Made by a program: the position numbers and the translations under genes
Notes under the pieces: model-generated
Told to the model about the DNA's origin: nothing
Database searches by the model: none
The model's input: only the letters and a program-made list of their open reading frames with translations
Source: JACCXG01 sp963785755
GTDB taxonomy: Bacteria; Acidobacteriota; Vicinamibacteria; Vicinamibacterales; 2-12-FULL-66-21
Direction of reading: 5' to 3'
DNA: 64,000 bases
Assembly: GCA_963785755.1 (NCBI GenBank)
Contig: CAWAXG010000013.1
Location: forward strand, 620,001 to 684,000
Shown here: positions 27,050 through 35,838 of the stretch, one piece after another
How the letters are laid out: each line of letters opens with the position of its first letter
Position numbering within the stretch: the first letter of the stretch is position 1

Positions 27050-27593
27050 CGTCCGCCTTCCCTCGATCGCCTGGAATGAGAGCCCAGTGAGGATCCGCCG
27101 CCTGTCGACGATAACTCTCCCGCACTCGTCTCAACAGATGCAGGTCGCGCTCGTAGCGGTCGCGCCCGGAGGCCTTCCGCTCGACGGCGGTCTCCGGCGG
27201 AATGTCCAGCAATATGGTGAGATCCGGTCGCGGCAGGTACCGCTGAATCTCCGCGAGCCACCCGGGGTCGAGTGCCTGGGCTTCACCGTACGCGATGCTC
27301 GAGGCGACGTAGCGATCGCAGAGGATTACCCGCCCATCTTCCAGCCATCGCCGGATCGAGTCTCGGAACTCGTATCGATTGGCGACGTAGAGCAGCTGCA
27401 TCACGTCGGCGGCATAGTCGCGCTCGCCGTGCAGCGCGCGGTGAAGCTCGGCCCCGATTGCCGTGCGATAGTCTGGAAACGACAGCAGCTCGCAGGCATG
27501 CCCCAGACCGGTCAGCGTATCGCGCAACGCCTCGGCCTGCGTCTGCTTGCCGCTCTGATCGAGCCCCTCGAACGCGACCAGCGAGCCGCTCAC
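27000..27593 (-). CDS. tmk: Thymidylate kinase
   Basis: Tmk phosphorylates dTMP. The P-loop is FEGLDQSGKQTQ with the preceding LVAF strand; the DR motif is LCDRYVASSIAYGEAQ. The lid-like region ASGRDRYERD and 197 residues fit the family. Start GTG lies one base after the stop of lysA, so the two are co-translated. It overlaps comF tail to tail. Confidence 0.94.
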   Translation of the reverse strand: MSGSLVAFEGLDQSGKQTQAEALRDTLTGLGHACELLSFPDYRTAIGAELHRALHGERDYAADVMQLLYVANRYEFRDSIRRWLEDGRVILCDRYVASSIAYGEAQALDPGWLAEIQRYLPRPDLTILLDIPPETAVERKASGRDRYERDLHLLRRVRESYRRQAADPHWALIPGDRGKADVSADVKLVVASRLALL

Positions 27594-27594
27594 G

Positions 27595-28836
27595 TCAGCT
27601 CTCCAACGCCACGAGGTCGTCGATCGTCTGACGCCGCCTGATCACCCTGGGTTTCCCGTCCTGCACGAGGATCTCGGCAGGCATCGGGCGGCGGTTGTAG
27701 TTCGATGCCATGACCGAGCCGTAGGCCCCGGTATCGAACACGACCATCAGCTCGCCGACTGCAGGAGCAGGCAGACGCCGATCCCTGCCAAGCGTGTCGC
27801 TCGTTTCGCAGAGCGGTCCGACGACGTCGCACGGTACCAGCTCGCGGTTCGTCGCCTCGACCGGCTCGATCCGGTGGTACGAGTTGTAGAGCATCGGTCT
27901 GATCAACTCGGTCATTCCGGCATCGACGATGACGAACAGCTTCCCGCCGGGCTGCGGCTTCACGTCTATGACGCGTGAAACGAGCACGCCCGCGTGGCCG
28001 ACCAGGAAACGCCCGGGCTCCAGAATGATCTTCAGACCCGATTCGCGGACGATCGGCAGCACGGCCGCAGCGTATTCGGCGGCCGAGGGCACGGTCTGGC
28101 CTTCGTACGAGATGCCGAGGCCGCCGCCGATGTCGAGATGATCGACGGCGAGCCCCTGCTCCTTCAGTTCGCGGGCGAGCGTGACCAGCGCCTGGACGGC
28201 CCGCCGCAAAGGGTCGAGGTCCGTGATCTGGGATCCGACATGGCTGTGCAGGCCAACGATCTCGAGACCCGCGCGCCCGTGCATCTGCAGGCAGATTTCT
28301 CGCGCGTCGCCGAGGGCGATGCCGAACTTGTTGGTCTTGAGCCCGGTGGAAATATGCGGATGGCTGCGCGCGTCGATGTCGGGGTTCACCCGCACCGCGA
28401 CCCGGGCGCGCGTCCGCCGCGCCATGGCCAGCGCGTCGATGCGCTCCAGTTCTCCCTGCGATTCGGCGTTGATGCTGCGAACGGCCAGGTCGATGGCGTA
28501 TCCGAGCTCGGCGTCGGTCTTGCCGACCCCGGTGAACACGATCTGGGAGGGGGTGAACCCGGCGCGGAGAGCGACGTCGATCTCACCGCCGGAATTGGCG
28601 TCAGCGAAGGCGCCGAGCCCGCGCAGAAGCCGGACGATGCCCAGCATCGAATTCGCCTTCAGCGCGTAGTGCAGCGCGTGCGGGTAGCCGGCGAACGCGT
28701 CGTCCACGGCGCGGTAACGTTCGGCGATTGCGGCGGCACTGTAAACGTAAAGCGGAGTTCCGTGAGCGGCCACGAGATCGGCGAGCGGCACGCCCTCACA
28801 GTGAAGCGCGCCACCGGAACGGTCGAATGGAAGCAA
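27595..28836 (-). CDS. lysA: Diaminopimelate decarboxylase
   Basis: LysA makes lysine from meso-diaminopimelate with pyridoxal phosphate. The PLP lysine is in ALHYALKANSMLG. Other markers are NSGGEIDVALRAGF, GLHSHVGSQI, DIGGGLGISY, EPGRFLVGHAG and CETSDTLGRDR. Family alignment favours the TTG at 28836 (LLPFDRSGGALHCEGVPL); GTG at 28863 is the other choice. The open frame further upstream is not family-like. The 261-base gap 28837-29097 to the divergent sigma gene has no other gene. Confidence 0.95.
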   Translation of the reverse strand: MLPFDRSGGALHCEGVPLADLVAAHGTPLYVYSAAAIAERYRAVDDAFAGYPHALHYALKANSMLGIVRLLRGLGAFADANSGGEIDVALRAGFTPSQIVFTGVGKTDAELGYAIDLAVRSINAESQGELERIDALAMARRTRARVAVRVNPDIDARSHPHISTGLKTNKFGIALGDAREICLQMHGRAGLEIVGLHSHVGSQITDLDPLRRAVQALVTLARELKEQGLAVDHLDIGGGLGISYEGQTVPSAAEYAAAVLPIVRESGLKIILEPGRFLVGHAGVLVSRVIDVKPQPGGKLFVIVDAGMTELIRPMLYNSYHRIEPVEATNRELVPCDVVGPLCETSDTLGRDRRLPAPAVGELMVVFDTGAYGSVMASNYNRRPMPAEILVQDGKPRVIRRRQTIDDLVALES

Positions 28837-29097
28837 TGTGAGTCGATTGTACCCTGTCGACACGTGAGCCGGTGAGTGGCAGTCGCCGGTCACGACAGTG
28901 TGTGCGTTTCTGATATCATTTCGACTAACTCCTGACCTTGATGACAGTTGCCGCACCATTACCTCAGCGGTACAACAGACGGTGCCGCAACGCACGCCTG
29001 ATGAGAATTGCGGCAACGGACGGTCGGCGTCACCGCGCAGCCCGGCCTGCTCCGGCGATACTCTCGGGAGCTGTCACGCGCCGCGAGGCCACTTCTG

Positions 29098-29751
29098 ATG
29101 TCGGTTGACTCCGCGCCCACGCAGCCGATCACGCCTGACAGCCTGATCGAGCAGTGTCTCGAGGGCGACCAGGCGGCATGGGACACCATCGTCCGGCAGA
29201 ACTGGCGGAAGGTCTTCAACGTTGCGTACAAGTTCGTCGGCAAGCATGACGAAGCGGAAGACCTCACGCAGGATATCTTTCTGAAGATCTTCAAGGCGCT
29301 CAGGACGTTCGACCGCCGGGCGAATTTTCAGACGTGGATCGTGAGCATCAGCCGTAATCTCTGCATCGACCACTACCGCAGCGTGCGGAAGGAGCGGCAG
29401 ACGATCGCGCGCGACGTCGACTCGAACGATCTGCAGCCGGCGTCGCTCGAACGCGGGCCGTACGCAGCGGCCGAGCACCAGGACCTGCGCGAGCTGCTGC
29501 GGGTCGCGCTCGGCAAACTGCCGCCGACGCTGCGGACCGCCGTGGTACTGCGCGATCTCCAGGAACTCTCGTATCAGGAGATCGCCGACCGGCTGCGGCT
29601 GCCGGAAGGGACCGTGAAGTCGCGTATCAACAGAGGCCGTCTCGAGCTCGCGCGGCAATTGAAACGGCTGCAGGACAAGCAGCCGGCGGCGCGCCGCAGG
29701 CGCTCGGCGTCTGCGCAGAATCGCGGCCGTATTTCCGGAGCTACCGAATGA
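29098..29751 (+). CDS. ECF/RpoE-like RNA polymerase sigma factor
   Basis: Region 2 (DTIVRQNWRKVFNVAYKFVG, DEAEDLTQDIFLKIFKAL, NFQTWIVSISRNLCIDHYRS) and region 4 (LPPTLRTAVVLRDLQELSYQ, EIADRLRLPEGTVKSRI) are clear. The start MSVDSAP at 29098 avoids a non-conserved extension. No anti-sigma gene follows; instead its stop overlaps a STAS-domain gene in ATGA, so partner switching may replace a membrane anti-sigma factor (inference). A basic tail (ARRRRSASAQNR) ends it. Confidence 0.92.
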   Translation: MSVDSAPTQPITPDSLIEQCLEGDQAAWDTIVRQNWRKVFNVAYKFVGKHDEAEDLTQDIFLKIFKALRTFDRRANFQTWIVSISRNLCIDHYRSVRKERQTIARDVDSNDLQPASLERGPYAAAEHQDLRELLRVALGKLPPTLRTAVVLRDLQELSYQEIADRLRLPEGTVKSRINRGRLELARQLKRLQDKQPAARRRRSASAQNRGRISGATE

Positions 29752-30089
29752 ACGTCACAACCGACCACGCGAACGGGATCGCCATCGTCCGCGTCGGCGA
29801 GTCCCGCCTGATGTACCCCCTGCTGTCCGAGTTCTCTTCGGTCGTCACCCAGCTCATCACGGCAGGCGAGCGGAAAGTCATCGTCGACCTGTCGTCAGTC
29901 GGGTATGTCGACAGCGCCACCATTGGTTGCCTGATGGATCTCTACCGGCAGGCCTCCGCCGCGGGCGGATCGCTGAAGCTGGCGGGCGTGCAGAAGCGCG
30001 TCGAAACGATGTTGACCATGACCGGAGCTCAAAACTTCATCGAGGTACACCCGGACGAGCCCAGCGCCGTCAAAAGCTTCGGAGCGTAG
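29748..30089 (+). CDS. STAS-domain protein (anti-sigma factor antagonist type)
   Basis: A single STAS domain of 113 residues with the conserved pattern KVIVDLSSVGYVDSATIGCL. The serine of YVDSATIG is the position phosphorylated in SpoIIAA/RsbV proteins. These antagonists release sigma factors from anti-sigma kinases. No RsbW-like kinase lies next to it. It overlaps the sigma gene in ATGA and precedes a small protein by two bases. Confidence 0.9.
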   Translation: MNVTTDHANGIAIVRVGESRLMYPLLSEFSSVVTQLITAGERKVIVDLSSVGYVDSATIGCLMDLYRQASAAGGSLKLAGVQKRVETMLTMTGAQNFIEVHPDEPSAVKSFGA

Positions 30090-30091
30090 CC

Positions 30092-30361
30092 ATGCGCACG
30101 ATCAAACTGACGACCGGCGTCGAGGTGGCGCTCGATGGCGACCTGCTGACCGTGCTCGAGACGTTGTATCGCGAGATCACGGCGAAGCAGGAGCTCGAGC
30201 GCACGTTCGAGGACACGGTGCGGGAGATTCAGGAGGTCATCGACCAGATGACCGAAGACGAGCGCAAGCAGTACCTCTCGGAGAGCCTGTTCCTGAACTT
30301 CGTGTCCTACGAGAACGAGCGGCTCGGCGCCTACATGAAGAAGCTTCCCAAGGAAGTCTGA
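30092..30361 (+). CDS. Small acidic helical protein of unknown function
   Basis: This 89-residue protein starts with a short beta-like segment (MRTIKLTTGVEVALDGD) and continues as charged helices (LYREITAKQELERTFEDTVR, EDERKQYLSES). The end is KKLPKEV. It has no cysteine. It lies between the STAS and radical SAM genes, 2 and 16 bases away, so it is probably in one operon. I do not recognise it. A role as partner or substrate of the radical SAM protein is possible but not shown. Confidence 0.75.
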   Translation: MRTIKLTTGVEVALDGDLLTVLETLYREITAKQELERTFEDTVREIQEVIDQMTEDERKQYLSESLFLNFVSYENERLGAYMKKLPKEV

Positions 30362-30377
30362 ACGACCACGTCCGACG

Positions 30378-31739
30378 GTGTCCCTCAACTTTCTGGCAAC
30401 CCGGTTCACGTGCAGCTGGCCGTGGAGCACGCTGGTGCTGCTCTGCGACGGCCGTGTCGTCTGCGGCTGCGCCGACCCCTATGCCCGTCGCGTGCTCGGC
30501 GATACGAAGGCCGCGACGCTTGGCGAGATCTGGACCGGCGATACGGCGTCGACGCTCCGTCGCGACTTGAACGCCGGCGGATCGAAGTTCTGCGGCGACT
30601 GCCCGCTGAAGCTGCCATTGAAGAAGGAGGAGGCTCCGCCGCAGCGCGACCTGGCGGTCTCGCCGCTGCCGTCGCGGCTCTACGTGGAGTGCACGGCGGC
30701 CTGCAACATCTCGTGCGAGCAGGCCTGCTGCGCGCCAGAAACCGGTATCACGCGCACCCGGCACGCCGGCATGCTCGACTTCGACCTGTTCAAGCGGGTC
30801 GTGGATGAAGCCGGTCCGGCGCTCGGCCGAATCGACTTCTTCAACTATGGCGAAGCCTTCCTCCACAAGCGCGCCGTCGAGATGTGCGAGTACATCAAGA
30901 CCCACTTTCCGCACGTCTACCTCTATACCAGCACCAACGGCCTCGCGTTCACCGAGGACCAGGTCAGGCGGCTCATGCGATCCGGGATCGACGAAGTCAC
31001 TTTCTCGATTGATGGGGCGACGGCGGAGAGCTACGTCAAGTACCGGCGGCGCGGGAATTTCGACAAGGCGATCGCGAATCTGCGCTTCGCGGTGGACGAA
31101 AAGCGGACGCTCGGCCGCGACGTGCCTTTCATCAACTGGCGCTACATTCTCTTCACGCACAACGACACCGATGCCGAGATGGAGCGGGCGCGTCAGCTGG
31201 CGAGCGAGATTGGCGTCGACCGACTGTGCTGGGAGCTGACCGATCATCCCGAGGACCTGTTCTCCCGCCGCTTCCTGCCAGGCACACCGGACCTCAAAGC
31301 CATCCGCCACGAGATCTGGGACGACAACAACCTCGGCAACGCGATTCCAGGAGCGACGCCCCGGGCCGAGATTCAGGTCCGCGGACCCATTCCCGGCCTG
31401 CCGCTCATCGCCCGGCACGGCCGCACGTTGACGCTCGAGGCAACCGTCCACAACCGATCGACGCGCGCCTTTCCGGCCCAGGCCAGCTATGGCCGTCGCC
31501 TCGTCCGGCTCGGCGCTCAGCTGTGTGCCGCCGACGGATCGCTGATGAATCGCGATTACGAACGCGCCTGGCTGCCCGTCTCGGTGGAACCAGGCGGTCT
31601 GGCGCGCGTGCCCATCACGATCACCGCGCCGACCGCGCCCGGACGCTATGCGTTGAAATTCGACCTGGTTAGTGAGGGGATTGACTGGTTCGAGGCGTGC
31701 GGGTCGCCGACCACAACGAAAAGACTTGTCGTGATTTAG
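30378..31739 (+). CDS. Radical SAM protein with an N-terminal SPASM-like domain
   Basis: Residues 8-80 look like a SPASM iron-sulphur domain: Cys12, Cys23 (CDGRVVCGC), Cys29, Cys31, then LGEIWTG and CGDC (Cys72, Cys75). SPASM domains usually follow the radical SAM domain. The SAM cluster region is ECTAACNISCEQACC (Cys105, 109, 113, 117, 118), spaced CX3CX3C instead of CX3CX2C. The barrel continues with IDFFNYGEAFLH, YTSTNGLAF and FSIDGATAESYVKYRRRG. Residues 330-453 form a beta-sandwich-like domain like those appended to glycosyltransferases. Start is GTG at 30378. Substrate unknown. Confidence 0.85.
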   Translation: MSLNFLATRFTCSWPWSTLVLLCDGRVVCGCADPYARRVLGDTKAATLGEIWTGDTASTLRRDLNAGGSKFCGDCPLKLPLKKEEAPPQRDLAVSPLPSRLYVECTAACNISCEQACCAPETGITRTRHAGMLDFDLFKRVVDEAGPALGRIDFFNYGEAFLHKRAVEMCEYIKTHFPHVYLYTSTNGLAFTEDQVRRLMRSGIDEVTFSIDGATAESYVKYRRRGNFDKAIANLRFAVDEKRTLGRDVPFINWRYILFTHNDTDAEMERARQLASEIGVDRLCWELTDHPEDLFSRRFLPGTPDLKAIRHEIWDDNNLGNAIPGATPRAEIQVRGPIPGLPLIARHGRTLTLEATVHNRSTRAFPAQASYGRRLVRLGAQLCAADGSLMNRDYERAWLPVSVEPGGLARVPITITAPTAPGRYALKFDLVSEGIDWFEACGSPTTTKRLVVI

Positions 31740-31763
31740 GAGCTACGCGAGGCTCGTAGCTCC
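31739..31763. terminator. Hairpin between converging radical SAM and lpxC genes
   Basis: GGAGCTACG and CGTAGCTCC form a perfect nine-base stem around a seven-base loop. It begins at the last base of the radical SAM stop codon and lies 20 bases before the lpxC stop. No T-run follows on either strand, so its terminator role is inferred from place and symmetry. Confidence 0.5.
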
Positions 31764-31783
31764 CATCCCAGAATAGCTGCTGC

Positions 31784-32696
31784 TCAGTTCGCCAGGCGTG
31801 CCGGCACCGGCTTCGCGCCGGAGAGGGGCACGACCGCCGCGTCGGGCGACTCCACGAGCCGCCACGCGTCGGTCTCTTCGAGGATTCGCGCGGCAAACGC
31901 CGTGTGAAGCGCGTGACCGCCACGGTGCGCGACAAGGTGCCCGATCACGGGATATCCGACCAGCGACAGGTCGCCGATGACGTCGAGGATCTTGTGACGC
32001 ACGAACTCGTCGTCGAAGCGCAAGGTATTGTTCAGCACGCCCGTCTCACCCAGGACGATGGCGTTGTCGAGCGAGCCACCCAGTGCCAGACCACGCTGGC
32101 GCAGCATTTCGACCTCTTTCAGGAAGCCGAAGGTCCGCGCGGGAGCGATCTCCTCGACGAAGCTGTCCTCCGTCACCCGCATCGTCCGTGACTGATGCCG
32201 CAGGAGCGGATGATCGAAGCTGATGCTGTAGGTGACCTTGAAGTGGTCGGACGGATAAAGGGCAATCCGCTTGTCGCCATGAGTCAGCGAAATCGGCCGC
32301 AGTACCTTGAGGAAGCGTCGTGGAGCTGTCAGTTTCCTGACACCCGCTTCATTGAGAATCAGGTAGACGAACGGCGATGCGCTGCCATCCATGATTGGCA
32401 CTTCGGGATGGTTCAGCTCGACAATCGCGTTGTCGATACCGAGCGCGGTGAGCGCGGCCAGCAGATGCTCTACGGTTTCGACGGACACGGCCTCGCGCGT
32501 CAGCCCGGTCTGGTCACTGAATGCCACCGAGGTGCGTGACCGTCGCAGGAATCTCGAGACCACCGAGATCGCTTCGCTGAAACCTGATGCCATAGTCGGC
32601 TGGCGCCGGTTTGAGCGACAGAGTGACCTTGTTGCCGGAATGAAGACCAATTCCTTTACAGGAGACGGGTCGGCGAAGAGTTCGCTGCGAGTTCAT
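31784..32696 (-). CDS. lpxC: UDP-3-O-acyl-N-acetylglucosamine deacetylase LpxC (frameshifted)
   Basis: LpxC makes the first committed step of lipid A synthesis. The N-terminal part from 32696 reads MNSQRTLRRPVSCKGIGLHS and ends its frame after IPATVTHLGG. The rest (VSVETVEHLLAALTALGIDNA, PIMDGSASPFVYLI, ARTFGFLKEVEML, KILDVIGDLSLVG) is in the next frame. Removing one G near 32535 joins them into about 304 residues, the normal size. Zinc ligands expected in VEHLL and in HKILDVIGD are present. LpxC is essential in most Gram-negative bacteria, so a sequence error is likelier than a real mutation. Confidence 0.92.
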
Positions 32697-32837
32697 GACC
32701 TCTCAGATTGAAAACGGGCGAGCATCCTCCACCTCAGCAAAGGGTCTGCCAGCGCGAATTCACGGCTGAGTTTACAGCTAAGTACTTGATTTTTAGTGGT
32801 TTCGTGCGCGCTTGCCGCACAAGCTGCCGTTGATGAA

Positions 32838-32925
32838 ATACAATATTGTGGCTGGCTGGCCACAGCCGACAGCTTTAGGATTGTGGCTGGAATACCACAC
32901 TGAGTGACTGCGCCGCAGGGTTGCT
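32838..32925. repeat. Inverted and direct repeats upstream of lpxC
   Basis: ATTGTGGCTGG occurs twice about 40 bases apart, each copy followed by a CCAC half-site (GTGGC...GCCAC and GTGG...CCAC). The first is preceded by ACAATATTGT, a ten-base palindrome. The 238-base gap 32697-32934 is AT-richer than its flanks and holds no gene. Confidence 0.5.
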
Positions 32926-32934
32926 CCCCTCGCA

Positions 32935-35775
32935 TCATGACGCCAGGGCAGGCGGCATACCGAGAATATCGGCCAGAAACTGCCCTGTATACGATTCTCG
33001 GCTCCTGGCGACTTCCTCAGGAGTCCCCTGGGCCACGATTCGTCCTCCGCCCACTCCGCCTTCCGGTCCGAGGTCGATGACGTAGTCGGCCGACTTGATG
33101 ACGTCGAGGTTGTGCTCGATGATTACAACCGTGTTGCCCTGATCGACAAGCTTGTTCAGCACGTCGAGCAGCTTGTGGGTGTCCTCGAAATGAAGGCCGG
33201 TCGTGGGCTCGTCGAGGATGTAGAGCGTGGTCCCGGTGCCGCGCCGGGACAGCTCCTTCGCGAGCTTCACTCGCTGCGCCTCCCCTCCGCTCAACGTCGT
33301 CGCCGACTGGCCGAGCTCGATGTAGCCGAGTCCGACGTCCTGGAGGGTTCGCAGCTTGACCGCTATGGCGGGGAAATTCTCCAGCAGCGGCAGGGCTTGA
33401 TCGACCGTCAGGTCCAGGACATCGGCGATGGACTTCCCGCGGTATTTGATTTCCAGCGTTTCGCGGTTGTAGCGCCGGCCCTTGCACTGCTCGCAGGTCA
33501 CGTAGACGTCGGGCAGGAAGTGCATCTCGATGGCGATGACTCCATCCCCCTGGCAGGCCTCGCATCGGCCGCCCTTCACGTTGAAAGAGAACCGCCCCGG
33601 CTTGAAGCCGCGCGCCTTGGCTTCCGGGAGCATCGCGAACAGCTCCCGAATGAACGTGAAAAGACCGGTGTAGGTCGCCGGATTCGACCGGGGCGTCCGC
33701 CCGATCGGGGACTGGTCGATCTGAATGACCTTGTCCAGCAGCTCGATTCCTTCGATCGCGGAATGAGCGCCGGGTTCATCGGCCGCGCGGTAGAGCAGGC
33801 GCGCGAGCGATCGATAGAGAATCTCGTTGACGAGCGTCGACTTGCCCGAGCCGCTGACTCCCGTGACGGTCGTCAGGACGCCGAGCGGAATGCTGATGTC
33901 GATATCCTTCAGATTGTTGGCCCGGGCCCCCTTGATGACGACCTGCCCGCGCGTCGCCGGCCTGCGGGCGCGCGGCGTTTGAATCGCGCGCTCGTTTCGC
34001 AGATACGCCGCGGTCAGGGACCCGGCGCCATCCTGCAGCAGCTTCTCCGGCGTACCCTGAAAGATCACGTGGCCGCCGTGTTCTCCCGCTCCCGGACCGA
34101 GGTCCACGACATAATCCGCGGTTCGGATCGTCTCTTCGTCGTGTTCGACGACGAGCACGGTGTTGCCCAGATCGCGGAGCCGGGCCAGGGTTGAAAGGAG
34201 CGCGCGATTGTCGCGCTGGTGCAACCCGATCGACGGCTCGTCCAGCACGTACAGGACGCCGGTCAGGTTCGAACCGATTTGGGTCGCAAGGCGGATGCGC
34301 TGACCCTCTCCTCCCGATAACGTCGCGGCGCTCCGACCCAACGTGAGATATCCCACGCCGACGTCGTCCAGGAAGTGAAGCCGATCGCGGATTTCCCGCA
34401 GAATGCGGCTCGCGATCAGGGTCTCGCGGTCCGTCAGTTCCAGCGAGTCGAATAGCCGGACCGCTTCGGCAATCGGCAAGTTCACGTACTCGGAAATAGT
34501 CCGGCCTTTGACCCGCACCGCGCGGCTCTGCTGCTTCAGCCGCTCGCCCTGACACCCCGGACACGGGCGAAGCGCACGATACGGCTCGAGATTCTCCTGC
34601 TCCAGCCAGCTGCCATCCTCGTATCGCCGCCGCAGGTTCGGGATCAGCCCTTCGAAACCGGCGCCGAATGGATCCTTTTCGCGGGCTTTGGTCTTCTTGA
34701 CCGCATCATCCGACCGTCGCACTGCGCCGAAGAACAGCAGCTCGCGGATCTTCTTCGAGAGTCTGCGGAACGGCAGATCGAGATCGATGTCGAACGTGCG
34801 GCTGAGCGTCTCGAGCGCCTCGCGAACGAGCTTGCGATCCCCCTTCGCCCACGGCGCAATCGCGCCATCCTTGAGCGACAGCGACTCGTCGGGCACCAGG
34901 CGCACCGGGTCGAAGTCGTAGACGGCCCCGAGCCCCTGACAATCCCCACAGGCGCCGTGCGGAGAGTTGAACGAAAAAGCCCGCGGCGTCATCTCGGGCA
35001 TGCTGACGCCGCAGTAGGTGCAGGCCAGACGCCGCGAGAACAGCCGATCGCCGCCGTCGTAGGTGTTGATGACGACGATGTCGTCGGCGAGATTGAGCGC
35101 GATGTCGACCGATTCGGTCAGCCGCCGCTCGATTCCCGGCTTCAGGATGAGCCGATCGACGACGACGTCGATCGTGTGGTTCTTGCGGCGGTCGAGCTTG
35201 ATGTCCTCGTCGAGCGAGCGCAGCTGACCATCGACGCGAACCTTCGTGAACCCGCGCGCGCGGAGCGCCGCAAGCTCCTTCTTGAACTCCCCTTTTCTTC
35301 CCCGGACGACCGGAGCGAGCACGTTCACCCGCTCTTCATTCGGCGAGAGCATCACGATGTCGATGATCCGCTCGAGTGACTGTGAGGCGATCTCGCGGCC
35401 GCAGAGATGGCAGTGGGGAACGCCGATATTGGCGAACAGCAGGCGCAGGTAATCGTAGATCTCGGTGACCGTGCCGACGGTGGAGCGAGGATTCGATCCG
35501 GTCGTCTTCTGCTCGATCGCGATCGCGGGGGAGAGACCGTCAATCAGGTCGACGTCGGGTTTCTCCATCTGCTCGAGAAACTGGCGGGCATAGGAGGAGA
35601 GCGACTCGACGTAGCGGCGCTGCCCTTCGGCGTAGATGGTGTCGAACGCGAGCGACGACTTACCGGAGCCGGAGAGGCCGGTGATGACGACGAGCTTGTC
35701 CCGCGGAAGCTCGACATCGATGTTTTTCAGGTTGTGGACGCGCGCTCCGCGTATCGCAATCCAATCGTGCGCCAT
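32935..35775 (-). CDS. uvrA: Excinuclease ABC subunit UvrA
   Basis: UvrA is the damage-sensing ATPase of nucleotide excision repair. The 946 residues start HDWIAIRGARVHNLKNIDVE and carry Walker A GLSGSGKSSLAFDTIYAEG, both ABC halves, the CxxC zinc modules (CHLCG, CGDCQGLGA, CPGCQGERL, CEACQGDG, CEQCKGRR) and two signature motifs LSGGEGQRIRLA and LSGGEAQRVKLA. The C-terminal DEPTTGLHFEDTHKLLDVL is present. It lies between permease and lpxC genes on the minus strand. Confidence 0.98.
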   Translation of the reverse strand: MAHDWIAIRGARVHNLKNIDVELPRDKLVVITGLSGSGKSSLAFDTIYAEGQRRYVESLSSYARQFLEQMEKPDVDLIDGLSPAIAIEQKTTGSNPRSTVGTVTEIYDYLRLLFANIGVPHCHLCGREIASQSLERIIDIVMLSPNEERVNVLAPVVRGRKGEFKKELAALRARGFTKVRVDGQLRSLDEDIKLDRRKNHTIDVVVDRLILKPGIERRLTESVDIALNLADDIVVINTYDGGDRLFSRRLACTYCGVSMPEMTPRAFSFNSPHGACGDCQGLGAVYDFDPVRLVPDESLSLKDGAIAPWAKGDRKLVREALETLSRTFDIDLDLPFRRLSKKIRELLFFGAVRRSDDAVKKTKAREKDPFGAGFEGLIPNLRRRYEDGSWLEQENLEPYRALRPCPGCQGERLKQQSRAVRVKGRTISEYVNLPIAEAVRLFDSLELTDRETLIASRILREIRDRLHFLDDVGVGYLTLGRSAATLSGGEGQRIRLATQIGSNLTGVLYVLDEPSIGLHQRDNRALLSTLARLRDLGNTVLVVEHDEETIRTADYVVDLGPGAGEHGGHVIFQGTPEKLLQDGAGSLTAAYLRNERAIQTPRARRPATRGQVVIKGARANNLKDIDISIPLGVLTTVTGVSGSGKSTLVNEILYRSLARLLYRAADEPGAHSAIEGIELLDKVIQIDQSPIGRTPRSNPATYTGLFTFIRELFAMLPEAKARGFKPGRFSFNVKGGRCEACQGDGVIAIEMHFLPDVYVTCEQCKGRRYNRETLEIKYRGKSIADVLDLTVDQALPLLENFPAIAVKLRTLQDVGLGYIELGQSATTLSGGEAQRVKLAKELSRRGTGTTLYILDEPTTGLHFEDTHKLLDVLNKLVDQGNTVVIIEHNLDVIKSADYVIDLGPEGGVGGGRIVAQGTPEEVARSRESYTGQFLADILGMPPALAS

Positions 35776-35838
35776 CTCTTAGACCAGCAATTTCGGGGAG
35801 AGCCCAAAGGGTTGATTGTACCACTTCCCTCATGTCGG

